A DNA stretch of 64,000 nucleotides, taken from the NCBI RefSeq assembly GCF_000218685.1, contig NW_006763297.1, forward strand, positions 1,640,249 through 1,704,248. The letters run 5' to 3'. Made by a program: the position numbers and the translations under genes. Source of the DNA: Serpula lacrymans var. lacrymans S7.9 (taxonomy: Eukaryota; Basidiomycota; Agaricomycetes; Boletales; Serpulaceae). Under the pieces are notes generated by a model. It worked only from the letters and a program-made list of their open reading frames with translations. It searched no databases and was not told where the DNA came from. Below are positions 58,227-64,000 of this stretch, one piece after another (position 1 is the stretch's first letter; the number at the start of each line of letters is the position of its first letter).

Positions 58227-59115
58227 GTGGCTCCCCAATTTGTAAATAGATTTCTAAACTTGTTATCAGAAGTGTGTACTTGTATTCAAAAATGCGACTG
58301 TAATATTTATGATACTACTGCTGCACCAGCATCTCCCTTGAAGCATGGCCCTGGCAAGACAAACACTAGGGTGCTTGATTCTGGTAAAAATAAAAATAAA
58401 CATATAGAAAATACTAAAGTAGAAAAACATGTTTCTTTTGGTTTTTCTTCTTTGGAGCCATTTTCCACAGAAATCCCAAGGTGTATGTTGATGCGCATGT
58501 ATTTATTCCAAAAGAAGATCTGTTTAGATGTTGGTGTGGAAGACCTTGCCCAGGGCATAGTACACCCAACCAGTGCTCTGCTTGATTCAGGCACTAACAG
58601 CATCTTCATTGATCAGGTCTGGGCAGAGCAAGTTGGACTCCCCCTTGTAAAATTAGATATGTCTATTCCCATTTATAATGTTGATGGTACACTTAATGTG
58701 GGGGGTTGCATTATGCACAAATGTTCTTTTGTTATCAAGTACCAAGGACACAGAGAATGAGTCACCGCTGAAGCTACCCAACTAGGGAAGATTAACTTAA
58801 CCTTAGGCTGGACCTGGCTATTTAAACACAATCCTGAGATCAACTGGCAGACAGGGGCTATCACATTGTCACATTGCCCTCAGGAGTGTGATGACTTGGG
58901 TAAGCCAAGTCACGTCTGTCAAACTGAGCTTGATGAAAGGATAAACACTGGTCACATTTATGCCAAACTCAGATCTTTGGATAAGATTGACAATGACAAT
59001 GACGAGGTGAAACCTGAGGAAGAGATTAAGAGGCTGGTACCTCCAGAGTACCATGACTTCTGGAAAGTCTTTTCTAAACACAAATCAGAGCGCTTCCCAG
59101 AGGCTAAGCCTTGGG
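58227..59115 (+). pseudogene. Ty3 protease region and start of RT linker
   Basis: The aspartic protease motif LLDSGTNSIFID is near 58590. SIPIYNVDGTLNVGG and LGWTWLFKHNPEINW follow, as in Ty3 PR domains. A TGA at 58758-58760 interrupts the frame (after GHRE). The segment ends in the FWKVFSKHKSERFP...KPW linker, where the solo LTR is inserted. Confidence 0.85.
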
Positions 59116-59529
59116 TGTTACGATTTCTATTGGACATTTAAGGACTACTCATTTTTTTTTACTCATCGGTTATACCATTGGACCAATGACTCATTTCCTT
59201 CACGTACACTTCCGTTCCTCTCGCATTTGCAGTACCTATTATAGTACTTAGTCCTCAACAGACAGACTTGCCCTAAATAGGATCTAACTCCTATCACCAA
59301 TTCCTTTTCATTATAAATACCATGTAACAGCAGTAGTATTCTCTAATACGATTCTACGCAGTTTACGCTTACAAAGCTAGACTCCTAAGATCAGACTTCT
59401 ACTCAGAAGAAGACCAACTTCCATTGGAAAACCTCCACTCAGAACTATGTTCTCGAACTTGCCTTCGGATAAGTCTCTTTACAAACCTCGACAAACCCTC
59501 AGACTTTGTTAAGCACTTCATGTGTAACA
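59116..59529. mobile_element. Solo LTR (414 bp) with TTGGG target duplication
   Basis: Starts TGTTACGATTTC and ends CATGTGTAACA. TTGGG lies at 59111-59115 and 59530-59534. An ATTATAAATACC TATA-like box near 59310 suggests plus orientation. Its sequence is unlike the other LTR families in the window. Confidence 0.9.
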
Positions 59530-59810
59530 TTGGGCCCATGCTATAGATTTGAAGGACACCTTCAAACACTTCAGTCACCCCCAAAACATAAGCATTTAGC
59601 TTCAACTATCTGTGTAAATGTATAAAGCTAAGAGCTTGTTTTTCCTGGTATCATCCCAAGTGCTCCAGCAAGGATGGGATCATCCCAGAAGTGGGATAAT
59701 ACCACCCTTCTGGGATTTTCCCATGGTATCAGACCATTTGTTATGGTGGGATAATCCCATTAGATGGGATAATCCCAGACATTTGCCACATGTCACATGG
59801 TGTCAGGGGG

Positions 59811-61069
59811 GCTTTACTGCAAAAATAGTTCCTGCATAAATGTAGCCAACATCAATACATTATCAATAGTACTAATAGCCATGAAGCAGAATACAATACT
59901 ACCTGCTTTCATCATTTATAACATATATACAAATTTCAAATGGTGTTTACTCTCAATTGAACCTTAATTTGTCCAGCTTCTAGTGTAATATCATATACTA
60001 TAGATTGATGGAGGAGACTTTGACCAAAGGTTAGTGTAACTAATTGTGACATATAACCATTTACAAATTAACCTGATTTAATTCAGTTGATTAGGAGATA
60101 ATTCAACCATATCTCTTTTCCTTAACTGACTATATAACTTTGTCATTCCTACTTATCATATAATTTACTGCATATCACAAAGTAGATTTATCTACCCTGG
60201 ATTTCTATCAATGTTACTTAAAATGGCTTATAGTCAAAGGAATACAAGATGTTTGACAATACCAAGCATATACATCTGCAGGATTACAATACCTCTCATT
60301 CAGGCTCATCCAACTTTAAATAATGTAACACTCTTGCAACCAGGCAAAGATATGTCACAAATCCATTTAATGTGCTGATCCAAAAGATATGATATTTTTT
60401 TGAATTGTGCAGCTTTATCCAAGTGCCTGAACTGAAAAATGCACAAAGATACCAGTCCGAGTAAGTACTACATATTCATTATCCTTCCCTCTGCTGCATC
60501 ATTGTCAAAGGCAGAACATGTCTTGCATGAGACAAATTGCTGGCTCTTTGTGGCAGCCCAGCATCCACAAGCCAACACCCATTTTATCCACTATATGTCC
60601 CCACGCATACAATTGATTATAAATTTTTGTGAAAACAAAAATGGCTGAAAGGTGTGCTCTGCATGCTTATGCAATTTCATGTGACTTGGGATGAACCTAC
60701 GTGAGGGCTACTCTGAATCACTGTCCCAGTTCAACCTTAGGTTCATCCAGGTCCTACCATAACATAATAGTTGGTTTACAAACAAAATACTGCAACATGT
60801 AAAAAATGGAAACTGCTGGAAAAGGACAATAATATTTTAAGCTGCTGGGAACTTACCTATGATTATATGTTACAGAATAACCTTAGTGCATTTCAGGAGT
60901 ATTTTCCCCTGTCATGCTGAGTCACCAGCAGCCTAAGCATGCTATTCGATAATTCTGTTCCTGTTGTGGGATCTCCCTGTCCTATTCTGACTCAGGGTGA
61001 TCTTGTCCCCTGCTTGGATTTGTCTGTGATGTAGTGAGATGATCCTATGTAATTTGGAGATTTTTCTAG
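59811..61069. other. Left internal region of the TIR element
   Basis: AT-rich and non-coding. No gene on either strand. Confidence 0.4.
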
Positions 61070-62340
61070 ATCAGATTGAACTGGAATGATCCCATCTCTT
61101 TCCAAGACTTTCCTTGGCTGGTTTGGGATGATGCTTTAGCCTTCAGGCATTGGTCCATATCAAATTCATGTTTAACTGGGATCATCCTATCTCTTGTTGG
61201 GATTTTCCCAGATTGGTTTGGGATCATCCCATCCTCTTTTGGTATTAGTCCATGTTGAGCTGGGATCATCCCATCTTATTTAGTATTTGTCCATGCTTAA
61301 CTGGGATCATCCCATCCTTTGGTGGGATTTTCCCAGATTGGTTTGGGATCATCCCGTCCTCTTTTGGTATTTGTCCATGTTGAGCTGGGATCATCCCATC
61401 TCTGGCTGGGATTTTCCCAGAGTGGATTGGGATCATCCCATCCTCTTTGGTATTTGTCCATGTTAAGCTGGGATTTTCCCAGATTCAATTGGGATCATCC
61501 CATCCTATTTTGGTATTTGTCCATGTTAAACTGGGATTTTCCCAGATTGGTTTGGGATCATCCCGTCCTCTTTTGGTATTTGTCCATGTTGAGCTGGGAT
61601 CATCCCATCTCTGGCTGGGATTTTCCCAGAGTGGATTGGGATCATCCCATCCTCTTTGGTATTTGTCCATGTTAAGCTGGGATTTTCCCAGATTCAATTG
61701 GGATCATCCCATCCTATTTTGGTATTTGTCCATGTTAAACTGGTATCATCCCATCTCTTGCTGGGATTTTCCCAGATTCAATTGGGATCATCCCATCCTA
61801 TTTTGGTATTTGTCCATGTTCAACTGGGATCATCCCATCTCTTACTGGGATTTTCCCAGATTCAATTGGGATCATCCCATCCTCTTTTGGTATTTGTCCA
61901 TGTTAAACTGGTATCATCCCATCTCTTGCTGGGATTTTCCCAGATTCAATTGGGATCATCCCATCCTCTTTTGGTATTTGTCCATGCTTAACTGGGATCA
62001 TCCCATCTCTTGCTGGGATTTTCCCATATTGGTTTGGGATCATCCCATCTCATTTGGTATTTGTCCATGCTTAACTGGGATTTTCCCAGATTGGTTTGGG
62101 ATCATCCCAGATTGGCTTGGGATTATCCCATCCTCTTGTGGTATTTGTCCACATTGAGCTGGGATCATCCCATCCCTTTATGGTATTTGTCCATATTGAA
62201 CTGGGATGATCCCACCCCCTTCTGGTATTTGTCCATGTGAGAAGTGGGTAACCCCATGTTATGTGGGGACATGTACAGATTTAACTGGGATGATCACACC
62301 CTATTTCAGGGATTTGTCCAGATCAGTGTGGGATGATCCT
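61070..62340. repeat. Palindrome-rich satellite inside the TIR element
   Basis: Basic unit about 84 bp (shorter ~63-bp variants). It is built from GGGATCATCCCATC, CTGGGATTTTCCCAG and the spacer TTTTGGTATTTGTCCATG. A higher-order duplication of 209 bp places 61384-61592 next to a near-identical copy starting at 61593. More than 30 copies of GGGATNNTCCC-like palindromes are present. Because most units are multiples of three bases, long frames are open on both strands (for example 61447-62157). These are by-products, not genes. Confidence 0.93.
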
Positions 62341-63380
62341 CAGTAAAAAAAATCAAAAGTTGGGCAATGTCAATGGTCAGAATCAGTTTTGAAGGAAATT
62401 ACCTGAGTTCTACATATTGCCATAAAAATGATAATCCAAAAAGAGTGGTGTGAGACAGCATCACTATCATATGAGAGACAGAGAATGTTGGCAGAAACCT
62501 TACTTGGCATGAAAAAATATTTTCCGGATTCATTTCAATTTCTCAAGAATCTAAAAAAAGAATACCTTTACAGCACTCAGATTCTTTGTGGACTTAGATA
62601 CTGTACTATACACAGTCAGCATATAGGCACCAGTCACCCCTTAGACCTTCAGCTGGTAGCTCCCAGAAATGGCACAACTCAAGGTATTAAATACCTAAGC
62701 AGTGCCTAATTAATCCTCACACTCAAGTCATCTAGTGTAGGAGTATCAAAATGGAGATCTTGTGTATTATACTGTACATAGCAAGCATCCCCCTCTCCCC
62801 ATAGACCTTCAGCCAGCAGCCCCCAGGAACCACTCTCAGAGAATGTACAATATAAGGTATCAAATACCTTGGTAGTGCCACAAAAGTGGTAAATTCATGT
62901 TTTTGCAAGAACATGACTTTATGTTTCTTTTTACTATGTTTTACTTTCTACAAGGTCAGGATTTTCCTCACAGAATATGCCAGATCTAGTGTAAATCTAA
63001 TATTCGATGTCCTTCTGCAGATTACTTTGTTGTCACAGCATTTGTGTTGTGTTTCCTAGTTTTTACTTCAGTTAAGGGTATAATAAACCTTGCAAAAAAG
63101 CAGAACTCACATATCACATCTATCAGCAAGGACAACAGCATCTTTCTAGTGTATGGTTCCTGCAATTGATTATATCTAGAAATTGATAATGTTCCACATT
63201 TAAAAAAAAAGGGAATGCTTCTCCCCAAATTTGCAGTAAGCTACAATGAGGAACTTGTAACTCATATATTTCAAAATAGTCTTGATTATATTGGGCTAAA
63301 GTACCATTATTCAGGTGGAAAAGACTGGAAATATCTTCACTAGTTGGCCCAGCATTCTCACATGTTAGTATTAGCACCAA
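62341..63380. other. Right internal region of the TIR element
   Basis: No supported gene. A motif around ACCTTCAGC...GGTAT(C/T)AAATACCT occurs twice (62643-62698 and 62803-62872), an imperfect direct repeat about 160 bp apart. Confidence 0.4.
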
Positions 63381-63624
63381 TCCCCCTGATACCATGTGAC
63401 ATGTGACAGGTTATTGGGATTATCCCATCTGAGGGATAATCCCACTATGGTACATGGTCTGATACCATGGGAAAATCCCAGAAGGGTGGTATTATTCCGC
63501 TTCTGGAATGATCCCATCCTTGCTGGAGCACTTGGGATGATACCAGGAAAAACAAGCTCTTAGCTTTATACATTTACACAGATAGTTGAAGCTAAATGCT
63601 TATGTTTTGGGGGTGACTGAAGTG

Positions 63625-64000
63625 CCTTCAAACCTAGAAAGGGACACATGATTCCCCTCTCAGCTCCAGAAAGAGATGAGGTTTCAAGTTTCATAGATGA
63701 GCAACTTAGAAAAGGTTACATCAGACCTTTCAAAAGCCTTATGACGTCCCCGGTGTTTTTCATTCCTAAAAAGTATGGTAAAAAGTATATGATTATGGAC
63801 TATTGTTACTTGAATGAGTACATGGTTAAAAATATGTATCCGCTGCCCTTAATTAGTCAGCTAGTAGACAAGTTGGCTGATGCCAAGATCTTAACAAAGA
63901 TGGACCTCAGATGGGGTACAATAATATACGCATCAAAGAAGAAGATGCTTGGAAGGCCACGTTCATGTGCCACCAAGGATCCTTCAAACCCCTTGTCATG
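63625..64000 (+). pseudogene. Ty3 reverse transcriptase, N-terminal part
   Basis: Resumes the interrupted pol with KPRKGHMIPLSAPERDE, GYIRPFKS, SPVFFIPKK, YPLPLISQLVDKLADAKI and TKMDLRWG. A 1-base deletion in the GYNNIR motif near 63915 shifts the frame, after which the expected continuation is found one base over. The gene runs off the right edge. Confidence 0.88.

Larger units (their letters stand above)
59567..63624. mobile_element. 4.06-kb TIR transposon, 244-bp inverted repeats, 8-bp target duplication
   Basis: Ends CACTTCAGTC...GACTGAAGTG. TIRs are 59567-59810 and 63381-63624, about 90% identical by eye. Target duplication CCTTCAAA at 59559-59566 and 63625-63632 inside Ty3 pol. Excising it restores the pol frame. 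The TIRs and a central array (61070-62340) share palindromes of the GGGATNATCCC type. No transposase is recognisable; the longest non-repetitive frame is ~93 codons (62428-62709). An 8-bp duplication fits hAT or the Kyakuja-Dileera-Zisupton group, but the CACTT terminus is not hAT-like. Superfamily open; probably non-autonomous. Confidence 0.88.
58206..64000 (+). mobile_element. Ty3/gypsy element interrupted by a solo LTR and a TIR element; runs off the window
   Basis: Pieces of one pol gene lie at 58206-59115, 59530-59566 and 63625-64000. Removing the two insertions with one copy of each duplication restores a continuous frame across KPWAHAIDLKDTFKPRKGH. No gag was found between the leader and protease. 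Confidence 0.88.

Noticed and set aside
61070..62240. Long open frames on both strands (up to 236 codons) in the satellite
   Set aside because: They arise from repeat units that are multiples of three without stops. They have no start context, no domain, and exist in several frames at once.
61070..62340. CRISPR-like array of repeats and spacers
   Set aside because: Spacers are themselves repeated, the genome is clearly eukaryotic, and no cas genes are present. It is a satellite inside a transposon.
1..64000. tRNA or rRNA genes
   Set aside because: I looked for T-arm and anticodon-arm patterns and found none that form a cloverleaf. The only tRNA-like match is the copia primer site. A covariance search would be needed to be sure.

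Overview
The window is nuclear DNA from a filamentous fungus, almost certainly a mushroom-forming basidiomycete (Agaricomycetes). Genes are cut by many 50-100 bp GT-AG introns, some exons are only 11-14 bp, and the recognisable families (P450 arrays, wax-synthase MBOAT, DUF6534-type membrane protein, SH3-RasGEF) are typical of that group. About 60% of the window is transposable-element DNA.

Layout. 1-1796 (-): N-terminal part of an SH3-containing Ras guanine-nucleotide exchange factor, running off the left edge. 2351-4740: an unrecognised intron-rich or decayed coding region. 5252-6687 (+): wax-synthase-like acyltransferase. 6919-9246 (-): NCA2. 9755-14830 (+): two tandem cytochrome P450 genes (A1, B1). 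15044-35640: a nest of elements. It holds a Ty1/copia element on the minus strand split by a young Ty3/gypsy chromovirus (16042-22822), a gutted Ty3 element (minus), a broken Helitron (plus), LTR fragments, a second copia fragment and a hairpin MITE. 35761-40768 (+): a second copy of the P450 pair, in which A2 is a pseudogene and B2 is intact. 41083-42722 (-): CDC37. 43618-45050: small unrecognised ORFs with a tandem repeat. 45899-47656 (-): 14-exon DUF6534-type membrane protein. 49133-51037 (+): Irc6/AAGAB-like adaptin-binding protein. 53228-64000: a second nest, with LTRs of one family in both orientations and a Ty3 element interrupted by a solo LTR and by a 4.06-kb terminal-inverted-repeat (TIR) element. 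That element contains a large array of GGGATNATCCC-type palindromes.

How it fits together. The host genes are mostly housekeeping (Ras signalling, mitochondrial ATP synthase expression, HSP90 client loading, AP-complex assembly). The P450s and the MBOAT could form a small metabolic group, but no backbone enzyme is visible. The P450 pair was duplicated as a block of about 5.3 kb, and the copies are now separated by about 20.7 kb of transposons. Several nesting events can be read from exact target-site duplications: GCATA for the chromovirus, TTGGG and TTCGA for two solo LTRs, CCTTCAAA for the TIR element.

Most notable: the 4.06-kb TIR element whose subterminal palindrome is also amplified into an internal satellite; Tf1-style self-priming complementarity in the chromovirus; a 5'-leader block conserved between Ty3 families with unlike LTRs; and premature stops in copia, Ty3 and Helitron coding regions that are mostly readable as C-to-T changes. 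All exon models and identities here come from reading by eye. No database search was run.
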